Source: Aquila chrysaetos chrysaetos
Taxonomy: Eukaryota > Chordata > Aves > Accipitriformes > Accipitridae
NCBI RefSeq assembly: GCF_900496995.4
Contig: NC_044006.1
Location: 19,118,214-19,182,213 of the forward strand
Reading direction: 5' to 3'
DNA length: 64,000 nt
Under the pieces are notes generated by a model, which saw nothing but the letters and a program-made list of their open reading frames with translations, was not told where the DNA came from and made no database searches. Of the stretch, positions 1 through 12,696 are shown one piece after another. Positions within the stretch are counted from its first letter, which is position 1, and each line of letters begins with the position of its first letter. The position numbers and the translations under genes were made by a program.

Positions 1-3000
1 AGAAAAACACCTTTGCAAAACTGCTAGATTGATGGGGAAGAGGCCCTAGTATATATTCCCAAACCCCATGCTCCTCCAACACAGAGCCTGGAAGTGCTGC
101 TGCTGGCAGTATTTGTTATCATTGTCACCACAACGCTGCTACTGGCAGTACTTGTTATCATTGTTGCCACAGGTCATAATGCAACAAACTACATTTATGA
201 ACCTCAATTTTAATATTAAAGTTTTGTATACAAAGATGTGTGAGGTGAAACTGGGTAAGACAGAAAAAAAAAAAAATTACCTAAGGGGAAAAAAAAAAAT
301 TCTAAACTACCTGCCTGTACAATTTAACATTTAACTCAAGTTACATACTTCACAAAGTAGTTGAAGTTGTACAATACCACATTCAAACTTCCTTAGAGTT
401 TTTCAGCTTCACTTCAGTCACTGAAGTAGTTTACTCAAAGGGAAGCCTGGATGTCAGTTAGAAAATGAATACCACCAGCTTTCATTTAAAACTTTACATT
501 TTTACATATACTTTCGAGGAAAAAAAATTCACCAAAGGATTGTTTGGTATAGTTCACATTAAATGGAATTTAATGTCTTAGGAAAGTTTCAGGAGCTACA
601 GACTTTTTTTATACTAGGGACATTTACGTTAGTTCTCATGAAAAGCTGCAAATTCCTTTTTCAGAAAAGCAGATATGGTTAAGAGATGGAATTCCAGATA
701 AGCACATTAGCTGTATCAGCAACACAGCAAACAATATTCCATAAACAAACATGTTTTGCAGCAATTGTACGGAAAGAAACAGAGCAGCCCATACCTTCCT
801 TAGTTATTACTTACTGAGTCTCACATTTGCACAAGGCATTATTTCATTTCTCAGCAACATTTCTAAGATTCCCAGTAAGACTAGATGCTATAATATGTTT
901 ACATATACACGCACCCCAACTATAAAAAAATACCAATTTTAAGACAGATCACACGTTAGGTAAGAATATACAGTGAAGTCAAAATAAATGCACGTTAGCT
1001 ACCAATACTGTTAATGATCTCAAATTCATGTGGTTCCAAATAAGCCAAATGTGCAGTATTTTATTGTTGCAAATAAATTATCTATTAATATGGAAATTAC
1101 ATTTCAGATTCAAACATACCACTTATTCCATTGAGAAAACAATGTATTTGATTCTTCCCTTCAGTAATTGTTTTATTGAAAGTCAATGCATTAAGTGTAA
1201 ATACATTCACAGTTATTTTGGAGAATTTCATATACATTTTTAGAAAACTTCACAATATCACTCTATCATAAGTATAAAATGAAGACCTTGTATAATTGCA
1301 CAGCAATTCATGTAATTACTCAGATTTCAAGAGACAATGTGCTTAATTCATAGACATCCACTGAGTCCAAATCGGCATTTTTCAACAGACTGAATCCAGA
1401 CTTACATTAAGCTAGTTTCTGACAGAAAACATGCAGATCAGCTCTCAAGTTACCATCCTTTGATCCCATTAATGTCCTTACTGGGAAGGGAATGAAGGAG
1501 AGGACAGGAGAGATATACTAGAGTCCTAATGCTACAAAGACTTATACAGCTACTATGTACTTGAATTTGCAGATGCCATTTTCTCACCCAACCTAAGAAT
1601 ACCTAAAAGCAAACTCTATGGTCAGATTTTTGCAGGCTAGGGCTATTATGTAAAATCTGATAGTTTATTCTTCAGATTTCCTATTTTTACCTGTGTTCTG
1701 TTCTAAAAAAAGCAATACGAATGGCATGTAAAAAGCGTTCTAATTCTGGAAATTAAATACTGAAGAATAAAGCCATAATATACAGAACTCACTTACCAAA
1801 AGAACAACAAATGCTGAGATACTGTAATGCAACAGGATGTGAAACATACTAGAAACTGCTTAATACTTTGCAAATATCCCCAAAGCGATTAGGTAGGAAT
1901 ACAGCAGAACTGGGAACAATCAGGAATGTGCAAGCATTGCCTATGTCTGCAGCTTAGTCAAGACATTTCATTGTGAGATTTTGTGCAATCTAGAAAGGAT
2001 GTCTTCAAGAAAAAGGCCTCAATTCATTTAAAAATTAAGGTCATTTAAAAAAAAAACGCAACATAATAGGGAAAAGTGTTGTTTAAGAATGCCCTTGAAA
2101 ATCTGTCAACTTTATTGTTGCCCATAAATTGGAGATAATTCTTAAGAGAAAAAAAATCCACACCCTATAACAAAACTAGCTCCAGCTGTGGGAGCCTCTG
2201 TTTTTAAAATCTGGACCTTAAAGCTTAAGCAAAGCAACAACAAAAAATCAAATACCACTAAAACTAACCAAAACCCACTATTTCATATTTACTATATGTA
2301 CATTCTTTGCTACTGCAAATACTGTGTGCTATTACATACTTTGCTATAAGTGACAAGTCCTATTAAAAATATAAATAGCTCCCTGAAGTATTTAATTGGT
2401 TACCTGGGTTTCACAGCCAAACTCAAACTCCATAACTTATAAAGCGCTCTATCTAATCTGCTCTTGAATTTCAATCAAAGGAAAGCATTTTTCAATTTTG
2501 ACCATCAGTTTAACATTTCTACGTCATTTAAGTCACTACTAGTCTAGGAAATGCTGAATAAACAGAGGTAAGCAAAGCAATTCAGGAACAGTTTATTGAT
2601 CAATTAGTTTGTAAGCTAAGGGTTGTCTCCCCTGCCACTACTTTGCAATGTAATTCATCAAACTGAAGAAACTCCCTTTGGCAACAAGCACTACTGGTGG
2701 TGTGATTAATAGTACCAGCATCTTTGGAATACCCTGACAGTCTTTTAATATAATACCTTTAAGAATATATCTAATTGTGCATCTGACAAATATGCTATTA
2801 TTTAACATTTGTTAACTTTAGGAATGCATCTCTTATTTAATTTTGCAAATACTTTAGGTACTTCTTCCAAGGCTTTGGCCATTAGCCGTTTTATTATTTA
2901 CTCTAAAATATTCCCAAAGATAGCAACATCTGAATTTGCATCCCCCTACAGTTGTATGTTCTTCCACCCGTAATCCTTCCAAACAAGGTGGTTTGATTAC

Positions 3001-3307
3001 ATTACTTAGTACAAGTTGCTTCTTTTTTTTCCCCTAGAAAGTAATGACTGTATAGGAGAGATCCATAAATACCTGGACAATTACTCTCCTACAAATGTTC
3101 TGATATCACATCAACTGCTACAATAACAGCTTTACAAAAGTTACCAGGTAGGAAGTTATTTCCCATCCCTTTTCAACATAAACTATGGGTTTTTTGTTTT
3201 TCCAAGTTATATTTCCAAATATATTTTGATACAGCTTACAATTCCAGAGAAAGAAAGGTAAAAAGAACAGTATCCCCCACCCTCCCCAACGTATTCCTTC
3301 TACTTAC
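1..3307 (-). other. DPY19L1: Partial intron 2 of the DPY19L1-like gene (no exon seen)
   Basis: This AT-rich stretch lies downstream, on the minus strand, of the candidate exon at 3308-3376 and is best read as the next intron, running off the left edge. I looked on the minus strand for the strongly conserved DPY19 segment that should follow the N-terminus (the FENDRHFSHL-type motif) and did not find it, so the third exon is probably outside the window. The short open frames here have no coding character. Poly-A and poly-T tracts and one short tandem duplication are the only structure noted. Confidence 0.5.
98..175. repeat. Imperfect tandem duplication, 39-bp unit, two copies
   Basis: Positions 98-136 and 137-175 align without gaps at a 39-bp offset, with about 32 of 39 positions matching. 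Both copies begin with a TGCTGCTGGCAGT-like segment followed by TTGTTATCATTGT. The block lies in presumed intron sequence, and its short open frame is a by-product of the repeat. Confidence 0.8.
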
Positions 3308-3376
3308 CCAGAAGGAAAGTGAGCCACATCTTGCTATCGGATTTTATGATAAAGGCCTTTCTGTCATCAACAAATA
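3308..3376 (-). CDS. DPY19L1: Candidate exon 2 of the DPY19L1-like gene (69 nt)
   Basis: On the minus strand a pyrimidine-rich acceptor ending TTTTCTTTTGACAG is followed by 69 nt and then a near-ideal donor, G|GTAAGT. One frame is open throughout. It needs one base from the preceding exon and leaves one base at its end, which matches the phase of the donor at the end of the first coding exon (4352). The peptide begins VFVDDRKAFIIK and ends in the hydrophobic run MWLTFLL, which could begin the first membrane segment. In DPY19 proteins a membrane segment follows the basic N-terminal region at about this point. I cannot confirm homology of the peptide itself. The splice signals and matching phase are the main support. 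Confidence 0.6.
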
Positions 3377-4351
3377 CTGTCAAAAGAAAACAAATACCTT
3401 AAGCATCAACTCAGAACAAACTCTGTAAAAGGAAACCTGTTTGAACTCTGCAGCATTAGTTTCTGTAAAAATCTTGACTTCAAATGCTGAAAGAAATTTC
3501 ATACAGCAAGTTAGCAACTACACATAAAAGCTTTAAACATCACAGGTAGACTATTAAGGTGACTACACAATCATCAGGTTTTTAATTCCTGAAATAACTT
3601 TTGCAAAATGACTTGTCAAAAGAGGATTTCTACACAGATACATTATTGACAATTTTGCTCACACAGAAAGTCAGCCTTTTAAAGAGTAAGCAACCCTCCC
3701 TCTTTTCGGCAAAGCGTTATCAAGAAATAAGCTGGCCATACCAACACTGTAAGCTGAGCTGGTCAACACCATTAGAGAGACTGTTTTAACAAGAGTTAGT
3801 TACACAAACAGCATATTTTCCCATCTCTCCCCCGCAGGATGCTAACGCGGTAAAAAGCCCTTTTCCTTCCCCTCGCCCCCGATTCTCGACGGTACCAGTG
3901 TGGGTCTTGTAAGCTTTTTTTTTTTTTAACCTCCTCCGGATGTGACAGGCAGGAGGACGGGCACGGGGAGAGCGGGAAAGCGACCGGCCGCCTGCTGCTG
4001 CCCCAGACAGCGCCAGGCACAACTCCCCCAGGGGGAGGAGACGCCGTGAGGCTACCGGGGTGCCCGCTGTCGGGCCAAGGCTCTTCGCTCCGCTCCGCTC
4101 CCCGCCCCCGGACCGCCTTCCCGAGGAAGGACGTCCCGGCGCTCCCCTTCTCCCGGCGGTAGGGAGAAGCCGCGCCGTGCCGGGCAAGTCTACCGACACC
4201 CGGAAAGAGCGGAGGGAGGCGAGACCGAGCCCCATCCCACCTCCCCCGGAGCGGAAAGGCTGCCCCCCTCCCCTGGCCGAGCGGGGGCAGAGGGAGCGGG
4301 GACAGGATTTGGAGGAGGGGGGCGGCTCGCTCCCCTCACCCCCCACCTCAC
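3377..4351 (-). other. DPY19L1: Intron 1 of the DPY19L1-like gene
   Basis: This stretch lies between the two predicted exons. It starts on the minus strand with the donor GTGAGG at 4351 and ends with the acceptor at 3377-3378. The half next to exon 1 is inside the CpG island, while the far half is AT-rich. A T-tract of about 14 bases lies at about 3915-3930. The open frames that read through the GC-rich part are compositional artefacts. Confidence 0.55.
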
Positions 4352-4646
4352 CTCGGAGCTGGTCTCTGCATACGTGCAGGAGCCTCAGGGGGCCGCGGCC
4401 CAGCGCGTCCCGCTCCCCCTCAGCCGCGGGCCCCTCCCTGCAGGGTCTCTGGGGGTCGCTCCTGGCTCCCCGCCGGCCGCCGCCTCCCTTCCGCATGGCG
4501 CGGGCCCCGCCGGGGACCTGCCTGCCGGGCGAGTGCGGCGGGCGCCCGCGGCCGCTCCTGGGGCTGGCGCCCGGCGACTGGTGCTGCTGTTGCCCGGGCT
4601 TGAGCGGCGGCGATTCTTTGTTCCTGCCTCGGGTCGGGACGACCAT
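4352..4646 (-). CDS. DPY19L1: DPY19L1-like first coding exon (C-mannosyltransferase N-terminus)
   Basis: The exon starts at an ATG with a strong Kozak context (G at -3 and +4, GCGGAGATGG) and ends at the donor CGAG|GTGAGG. It encodes about 98 residues of low-complexity Arg/Pro/Gly/Ser-rich cytosolic N-terminus beginning MVVPTRGRNKES and ending RGPLRLLHVCRDQLR. The start resembles the MV-x-x-R-rich beginning of DPY19L1. The end resembles the segment just before the first membrane span in DPY19L2 (GPFQF...LAQLRE). DPY19L1 is a multi-pass ER membrane enzyme that C-mannosylates tryptophan in secretory and receptor proteins. Its position beside TBX20 on the same strand agrees with the vertebrate gene order I recall. 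The conserved catalytic part is outside the window, so another DPY19 paralogue or an unrelated GC-rich first exon cannot be excluded. Confidence 0.68.
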
Positions 4647-4881
4647 CTCCGCATAGTCCCCGCCAGGGCCGGGGTGCCGCGCCGGAGGGAAGGGGAGGGG
4701 AGGCGAGGGGGGCGGTCCTCAGCGAGGAGGTTCCCCCACCCCCGGGCAGGGCCCAGAGGCCACGGGGCGGAGACGGAGGCGGTGGGCTCGTAGTAACGGA
4801 GCGAGGGGGGGGACGGCCGCTCACTACTCCAGCGGGCTGCGCCGCCACTGCTGCCGCCGCCGCCTGCTCCGCCCGGTTGGC

Positions 4882-4918
4882 CACGTGGGGGCGGGGGCGG
4901 CGCTCTCCGGCGGGGCGG
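4882..4918. promoter_or_regulatory. E-box and GC-boxes in the CpG island
   Basis: A palindromic CACGTG E-box lies at 4882-4887, followed by two GGGGCGG Sp1-type boxes at 4894-4900 and 4912-4918. They sit about 240-270 bp upstream of the predicted DPY19L1 start codon, so they are plausible core promoter elements. Use by USF, MYC or SP factors is inference. Confidence 0.5.
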
Positions 4919-7129
4919 GTAACGGCTCCCCGCGCCCCCCCCCCCTGCTCCGCTCCGCTCCGCCCCGTCGCACACGCACGCGCCGCCCCGGAGCCCGGCG
5001 GCCGCGCGGAGCCGTTGCCCCCTCCCCCCTTCCCCCGCCAGCGCGCCGCACATGCTGTCTGCCCCGCGGCCTTCGGCAGGGCCCTCTCTCAGAGGAGGCG
5101 GGAGCCGAGCTCTTCCCGCTCACCTCCCCCCTGAGGGGCGGCCGCCGTTTTTGTAAGCAGCGTCTCCCTTATTAAATCAAGCCCACCCCAGAAAGAGAGG
5201 AGCTCTCTCTGGAGTGTGCCCCCCTCCCCCCGTCAAACTCCCCAAATTTTAACTGCCAGAAGGTGACTTGGCTGTGGTGTTGCCGTGTCCAAGGGGCCTC
5301 CCGGCCACAGACAACAGCTCCTCTTTCTCCTTCTCCTCCTTGTTTTGGAGTTTAAAGGTGGGTTTGCCTTCTGGTGTGCCAGCCGCATGGCAGCGCCCCT
5401 GTGGCCTCTGCCATAGACAGGAGAGCTCGGCAGGGCTGCCGGTAGCTCCCAGCTCACAAGCGACATGCAACTCCAGCCAAAACATTTCTCTAGGTTCAGA
5501 GGTTAAAAGGTCCCGTTTCACGGGTGTCCTGTGTAACATGGACGCTTGAGACCTGACATGTTTCATGACTTTTCTAGAGCAGTCGTCTTCAGTACCTCAC
5601 AGCAGCAATGACTGTAGCTCCTCCACTAACATCTGGAATTACTGTTCTTGTAAGGGTGGTGAACATACAATTGTCGAACAAGACCCAGCTACAGCAAAAC
5701 TATCTTTCCTTCTCCTTGCTGTGCTTTTCTGCTCAGCAACAGCAATGGTCAGACAGTGACTCATCTGATAGGGATATCTTAATTACCACTTTTTGATAAT
5801 GTTGATTAAATATAGCAAAATATAACCTCTTCATTAATTGCAACCTCTCCAAACAGATCCATTTCACTCCTCCCTGACTTCTTGTTACTTTTCCCCTGGA
5901 AGTTCTTTCTTGACCTTACATTTTCCTTGCCTTTCAGGTGCTCTTCATTGCTGCCTTCAGGATTTTATTTGACCCTTCATTCTCTATATGTTTCTGTTCC
6001 CACGCTTTCCACGTGTTTGAGTTTTCTTGGCATCATCTTTCCACTCTTTGCATATTTTTCCTGGCCTTTTCACACTTTTTCTCTGACATAACAGATGTGG
6101 GGCTCTTTCTAAAATGTTTACAACTTCTATTTTGGATTTTCAGCTCCTTTTCCTAACTATTTTTATGAATCCTATCTTGTGAAATGCAAGGTTTGAGCCT
6201 TATGTGGCAAAAAATAAGATAGTATTTAAAAAATATGTTTAATAAATATATAGTCGGCATAGTGTTAGCATGTGAAGGTAGTTTTGGTCCAGATTCAGCT
6301 ACCAAGGTAATGAACGTATGAGAACAGGACAGCCTTTGCTGTCTTTGCGGTAGTAGGAAAGTTGTTACCACAGTAAGGGTATAAAGATACAAGCTGGTAC
6401 AGCTGGATAAAACAAACAAGTGTGTGGGACTGACAGAGGGCCTCTGTGTCTACATGTATGCTTGGCTCCACATTTCTTTGCTTGTTGAGGGAAAATCGTC
6501 TTTCTACCCCCAGCTCTTTTGGGGAGATAATTGCAAAGGGCATGTGTTACATTGATCTCAAAAAACAAGAAGGAAGAAACAGTATTTTTCATTTGACCAG
6601 CTTATATAGTTACATAAAACTGCCACTCCCCTGAGCACGCAGGCTCCTCTTCCAATGTGAATTACCTGTAGCAGTTTCATATTTCAAGAAACATTTATCT
6701 GTGCGTATTATATACTAAATATAAATGAAAGCGTAAAAGGAACGCCATTTGAATGTTTGAAGACTACATACTATTTTCCTACCTGCTTTCCAAGAGAAAA
6801 AGTTCCACAATCTGCTCTTTTTCATATTTGATTTTAATTGTGCAGCCTTGTCATAAATTTAGTAACCAAAGGAGTCTATTGTTGCTGGCTGAGTGATTGA
6901 AATGTACAGGCTCCAGATAGTGAAGGAGTTCTGCTTGTAAGTGGCATAGAAAAAGGGTAATATGATATGTTCTGCTGATTCTTAACTCCTGAAACCTATT
7001 TTCAATTTTTGCCAAAATCAGCAGAGTCATGGAACACTTACAAACTTGAAGAGTTGAGATTATTAAGGTTCAAATGGTTGCTGTGGGATGACTCAACCAT
7101 TGAGATTAACTGGGCCTGCTCCAGCCTGC

Positions 7130-7169
7130 AGCAAATCAATTACCCTCAGAGCAAATCAATTACCCTCAG
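7130..7169. repeat. Perfect 20-bp tandem duplication
   Basis: The 20-mer AGCAAATCAATTACCCTCAG occurs twice head to tail at 7130-7149 and 7150-7169 with no mismatch. A perfect copy suggests a recent slippage or duplication event, or selection on the pair. The element is flanked by CCAGCCTGC and GCTGG, which could pair as a short stem around it. Confidence 0.95.
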
Positions 7170-10100
7170 GCTGGTTTTTTTATTAAAACTCTTAAGGCAA
7201 TTTATTTCAAAAGGTACCACCCACAGAACCTGATTACAAAGGCATGTATTACTAAACTAAACAACTCTAAAGATTTTAAAAGCTATTATAAGAATGCAAA
7301 GACAGAACATCACATTCTTAAATGTAAAAGTGCCCATATTCAGCAACTATAAATTGCTAAAGAAAACCATCAATGCTACTTCAAGATCTGCAGTAGAGCA
7401 GTACACCTCTAAAAATAAAATGACACTTGCCTCAATCTGTATGAGACACAAGTAGTAAGAAATAAACCTTGGATTTATATCATCACAGGAGTTGCGTATT
7501 TTTCCAGAAGTGCTATGTTTATTTCCAACATCATGTTTCGTACAGGGTAGCTCATTACTGATCCTCCACATGACAGCGAAAGGAGTGATCCCAGTAAGCC
7601 AGCACATTCCTTGCTGTTTATAACAACAAAAAAAAAGGGGCAGGGGTGTGTGTGGGTGGAAGAAATATAACTCTGAAAGTAAATTTGGTTTCTCTCAACT
7701 CTTGGGGGTGCTGAAGGATATAAAATAGGCCACAGGAGAAACATAATCTTAATCATCTTATCCTAACTTCTTTTGTCCAGGGACAGCAAAATCCGTAAGA
7801 TGTTGCTCCACAGTTTTCTGCTGTGCCAGGACAAAGCACATCCTAGAACACAACATTCCTGTTTTACTAGGTCTTCCCTATCTCTCTGACCACATATTTT
7901 CCATGATCACTGGACTGTCTCTTCATCTTTCCAAATCACCCTGCCAGGTATCAGCAACCTCAGGTTGCTGAGCTGGATGGTGGTTGTGACACACTGTCAG
8001 TGGAGATAACTCACAGTCCTCGGGTATTAGGCCCTTAAAACACATTGCCTTGGCAGTCCCTATGTATTCTCTAGCAGTATTCATTCCTCAGGACACTGGA
8101 CATGCACACCTCATCACAAAATAGTCCAGAGCTTGCTTGCTTTTCCTCCACTCATTCTCATCTTCTGTACTGTTTCTTGCCACCAGTTCTCTCACTTTTC
8201 CTATTGCCTCAAGTGAGACCTTCACTTTGCAGTTTATTACCAATACCAACCCCTTCTTTCTCCCAAGGTGATCTGAATAAGAGTGCCTGTAGAGAATTCC
8301 CTTTTTATATCTATAATAATGTTTCTTGTACTGCTCTGCTTTGTTCCAGTGGCACTGCCTCAGAGCATATTCTGCAGATTTTGTGGCAAGGCTGCCATTG
8401 CCACCTACCACAGGGCTTTGCTTCTGTGAAGTTTGTGTTGATCCCCCACACTTTCACACATTCAGCAGCAGACTTAATAATAGCAGGACTGCATTGTAGC
8501 AAGTTAGGGAACTTCAGGCTCCCTTTCCTGGGTTTATTTAATCTAAGGTTAGCATGAAATGAAGGCATAATCTGGAAAGTATGTCTCTTCGGCAAACAAT
8601 TGTATGGCTGCTGCCTGGTTAGATGTGCTCAACCTAGTGTTAAACTAGCCGTTTTGAGTACTGACAGCAACATAGCTGCAGCAATGTGGAGCTTAGAGCC
8701 TCAGATAACTAGCCAGGCAGTTAGAGCATTTTGAGCTCCATACCATATGGTCATATTTGACTTATCTCATTAATCCTACTTGAGCTTCAGTCACAGAGCA
8801 AATTCTTACCTAAAGAAGGAACTTCATGAGAACAGAAATAGTTGAGACCTCTTCTTGTGAAGACCAGGCTGAATAGAAGTGCAGAAGGCTAAGCCAGAAG
8901 TAAAGAAGCAGGATTACCCTCGGATTTTGTAAGTGGAGGAGTCAGCCAGGAAAAAACAGCAGAATGTAATGGCAAACAAGTTTAGAGTGTGCAACTTGTC
9001 CTATTTAACAGCTCTGTGGGGCCAATTCTCTTTCTGCAGGATACAAATATCCTCCCTTGAGTTAACTCCTTTAAACATGCATTGCCTGTATCCTGAAGAG
9101 GGAAAAATATGCTCCTGGTGAGTTAGTAATACAGCAATCTGATCTCTACTTGCACATGTCTGTTCGCTTCTATCTTCTCACACTTTTAAAATTGCAGTTG
9201 CATTTTAACTATATATATGTATGTAACCATATAGAACTGGAACATCTATGTCTGTATGGCTAACTTCTCATACAAGCAAAAGCTTGTTTCTAGTAGAAGC
9301 AAATGAGAGCAATTTACCCAGCTTGCCTACCCTGGCAACAAAAAATTGTATTTTTAGAATGAGAGGTCCTGAAGACCCTTCTTTCTTTGACACAGCAATT
9401 ACCTCCTTCATTTCTAAAAAGATGATTGTAAGTCTCAAACTGCCTGCTGCCAGAATAACACTGAAGAACACTAGTGACTCAGAAAACCCAATTATTCTCC
9501 ACCAGACTTTTTCTGATTTCTTGGCTTTCAGTTTCCAGTACCATTTTCATGCTACCTTAAATGCTTCCCTGCAGCTCTGAAAAAAAAAATAGTTAAAGGA
9601 ACAAGAAATACTATGAATATCAGGAAAAAAATTCAAGCTATACTGGTAGCCTCATGGGTCTAACATATCTCCAGTTACCCTTCCTTCCTTGCTGCAGACA
9701 GTACGATCAAAGCAGCACAGCTGTCCACTTGCCCTGTTGAGCAGCTGATTTGGGAGATTTGCCAATGCCCCATTCTTAGAGCATGGAGTGTGATCATCTC
9801 CTCCCAACTGGAGCCTGGAATGTTCCTGTAATTCTTCACCGTTCTGAGGACTTTTAAATCCTCTGCACGATATAATCTCCTTACAGCTTTCAAAATGAAG
9901 ATCTCTTGCTGTACGCTCCACATTCTCACCGCGTGGCATTTGGCCACAGCAAGTAGTCATGCTAATTTGGCATAGATACCATGATTCACAGCCAGAGCAA
10001 CTGCATCTCGTTATGCTTCTATTTGGAGGAGCAAATTATCGAGCAAGTTATCTGAGGACCACAGAACTCACTATTACAAGGAGAAGTGATGGATCCAGCT

Positions 10101-12675
10101 TACCCTAACCTGATTTACTAGCCACCATGGTTTTGCTTCCTTTTTTGCGGAGTCAGTGTTTACCTGGTGTGTCTCTAAGTAGCTGCTGCCAAAAGACACA
10201 TCAGAGAAGACGGAGGAAACAGCTTGCAGCGACAAGCAGGAACTAAGTGACAACAGAACAGGATCATATGAACATGGGCTGAGCTATTACTCTATTTCAT
10301 GGCAGATACCCTCTATGCGAGATTGAGAATATGGACACCATTTATGGTGGAAATACGGGAAGGTCAGCAATGAACTTAGAACAGAAACATGAGAAAAGTG
10401 ATGACCTGGAAGTGCTCACAGAATAGCTTTTCAGTTAACCACTGGCAGAGCAGCCAGATGTGAGAAACAGTAGGGCTCTTGAAATATGTTGCCGTATCAA
10501 AGTCAGTAAACTACACTGGCAAATCTACTTTGGCAAGAGAGTGAGCGAAGCTTGTGGACCACTATGAAATACTTAGAGACAGCCATATCAGAAACAGTAG
10601 CAGGGTCTAAGTTTGCCTGTTCAGATGTTAGCAAGTTTATTTCTGTTTCACCCTTTGCTTACCCTGATATTCATTTCAGTGGGGATTTCAGTATATCCTT
10701 TACTGCCCTGGTTAACAAAGGTAGAGAAGAGGCAGATTAATTACCCACAGACAGTGATAGAAAGTAACTTTGGCAAACTAAGCAAAATGGCAGACCGGAC
10801 TGAAGGCAAGATGGTCCTACACATCAAACACCCCTTAAATGACAAACAAAGCCATGACTTGGGAATGTTGTTTGCTTCCTGTATATGACTGAGAAAAGGT
10901 GAATTCTTTGTGACAAACTGAAGTGACTAACATGGTCACTTCAAGGCACCCTTTCTTGGTAAATCTGGTCTTTTTGCCAGAGACCTTATCAAGAGGACAA
11001 AAAATGATGCTGAGGCTACAAGCCCTTTAATTTATACCCACACAAAACTAAAAATGTAATACAAATTTTACACATAAAAATTTTTAAAATCCCATGTGGA
11101 GTCCTTGTTGGTGACTAACAGCAGCAGTTTGTGTCTTTCTCATCTCCTTCCTCACCTTTTTAACTTTTTGATAATCTGCCTCAAATCATGATCCTGACTA
11201 TTTGTGTGCTTTCATTATATATTCTGAGACCTTGCTAACAACAGCACCCAAATCAGGCTTTAGAGACTGTTGTTCCCAAAACATTAAGATGTGCCACAGC
11301 ATCAAACAACTAGATGGAATTCATCCCTTTCTTTCAATTTTCCATGTGGAAATACAGTTCATTCGTGGGCATCTGGCTTTACACGACCTATCAGTCTGTC
11401 CCCCCTTACTTTTTCACATCACCGCTCTAGTCTCTTGGACTGCTGTGAAACAAATAGTGCTGAATAGCGTTATTCAATTGGAATAACGCGTTTGCCCGTG
11501 TCCCATCAGCTGTGCTGACAAATAGGTACAACCACGGCCCAGTTTGGAGCGTATTTTTGAGGTCACAGTGCCCTCTACTGCCTAAGGTATCCTCTTTACG
11601 TCTGCATCATCTTGGTTAAAAAAACAGTATGCCAAGTGTTTATATATACTCACTAAAAAGCAATTTTATCCACCACCCCCCCCCGAATTAACACATTAAT
11701 TTCTGTTTCAAGATACACTTTCATCTAGACTAGCAGGCCAAATCGGGGTTGTTTGATTGGACAGAGAACAGGTTGGCCAGGGCATTGTTATTTCTTGCTG
11801 ACTATAAGGCTGCTGCTTTGTCAGAGTTGCTGTTAACTTAAATTAAACCACTGATCTATGCAGACCTTGAATCACACCTGACTTGTAAATGTTGAGTAAT
11901 TCCACATAAGGAAGCGCTCTGACATACATGCAAAGTAAGAACAACCAGGCCTGTGTTTCCAGTACAAATTGTAAATACATCTGCCACAGATTTGTATTGC
12001 TCCTGGTGATCATTCTGACTCTGCAGGTACAAATCACCTATTACATATGGAGGTGTTCTTTACAGACTCCTCTCCTGTTTGTGTTTGCCATCACCGTCTC
12101 TCTTCGTGAGTGATGTGGGGTACTGTAGGTGGTTTCACTCCCCTGCGAGTGTCCCCTGGAGCACCAACACATACCATCCTGCAAGTGAACCTGGGACCAT
12201 CCCTGCCCTTCTGCCAACCCATCTCTCACAAGTAACCACAGACCCCTTGTGACACTGCCTCTCTCACCCCAAAGCCCCATTTACCTTCACACAAAACATG
12301 GGCTGCTCTGCCCACCCTATCCCTACCATTATAAAATCCTACTTGCTTTTGATTTTAGCAATTCAAATCAACAGCAGCATCTATAGCCAACAAAAGTCCC
12401 TAGCCTGGCCCACTTAAGAAGCGCGCAGCAGGTAGCACTGAAGGGGTTATGCGAGGGGGGAACACTTCTTTTTAAAATATACTGTTTGTTTAATATTCTG
12501 AAATATTTTTAGCTTGACAGAACAAGTCATTATGCTCAGAGAGCAGCAGCTGGCTTATTGTTTCATGAGGCAGGTGCAACCACTCCAGCTCCTCAAGGTG
12601 CTACAACTGGTTTCCCAGCGATTCCCCATAGCATGCCATGTAGGAGTTCAGAAGGTTTTCCTTCTGGAGAGCTTA

Positions 12676-12696
12676 CATTGATGATATATATCAATG
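12676..12696. repeat. Short inverted repeat
   Basis: CATTGAT and ATCAATG form perfect 7-bp arms around a GATATAT centre. A second similar arrangement (TCAATGTATATATTGA) overlaps its right edge and continues to about 12706. The centre is AT-rich, so a small hairpin or cruciform is possible. No function is evident. Confidence 0.7.

Larger units (their letters stand above)
3830..5160 (-). promoter_or_regulatory. DPY19L1: CpG-island promoter of the DPY19L1-like gene
   Basis: GC content and CpG density rise sharply at about 3830 and fall at about 5160, while the flanks are AT-rich. The island covers the first coding exon and its upstream region, as expected for a housekeeping-type TATA-less promoter. 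The transcription start is probably between about 4650 and 4950, but no single initiator can be picked. Long open frames on both strands here reflect scarcity of stop codons in GC-rich DNA. A divergent plus-strand transcript is possible, but nothing in the sequence proves one. Confidence 0.8.

Noticed and set aside
4060..5134. Several long open frames on both strands in the left CpG island
   Set aside because: They overlap in many frames, are rich in Arg/Pro/Gly/Ala and reflect few stop codons in GC-rich DNA. Only the frame starting at 4646 has a good Kozak context, a donor in phase and family resemblance.
8088..8557. Overlapping sense and antisense open frames of 151 and 107 codons
   Set aside because: Composition is not protein-like, no motif is recognisable, and mutually antisense frames are a sign of chance.
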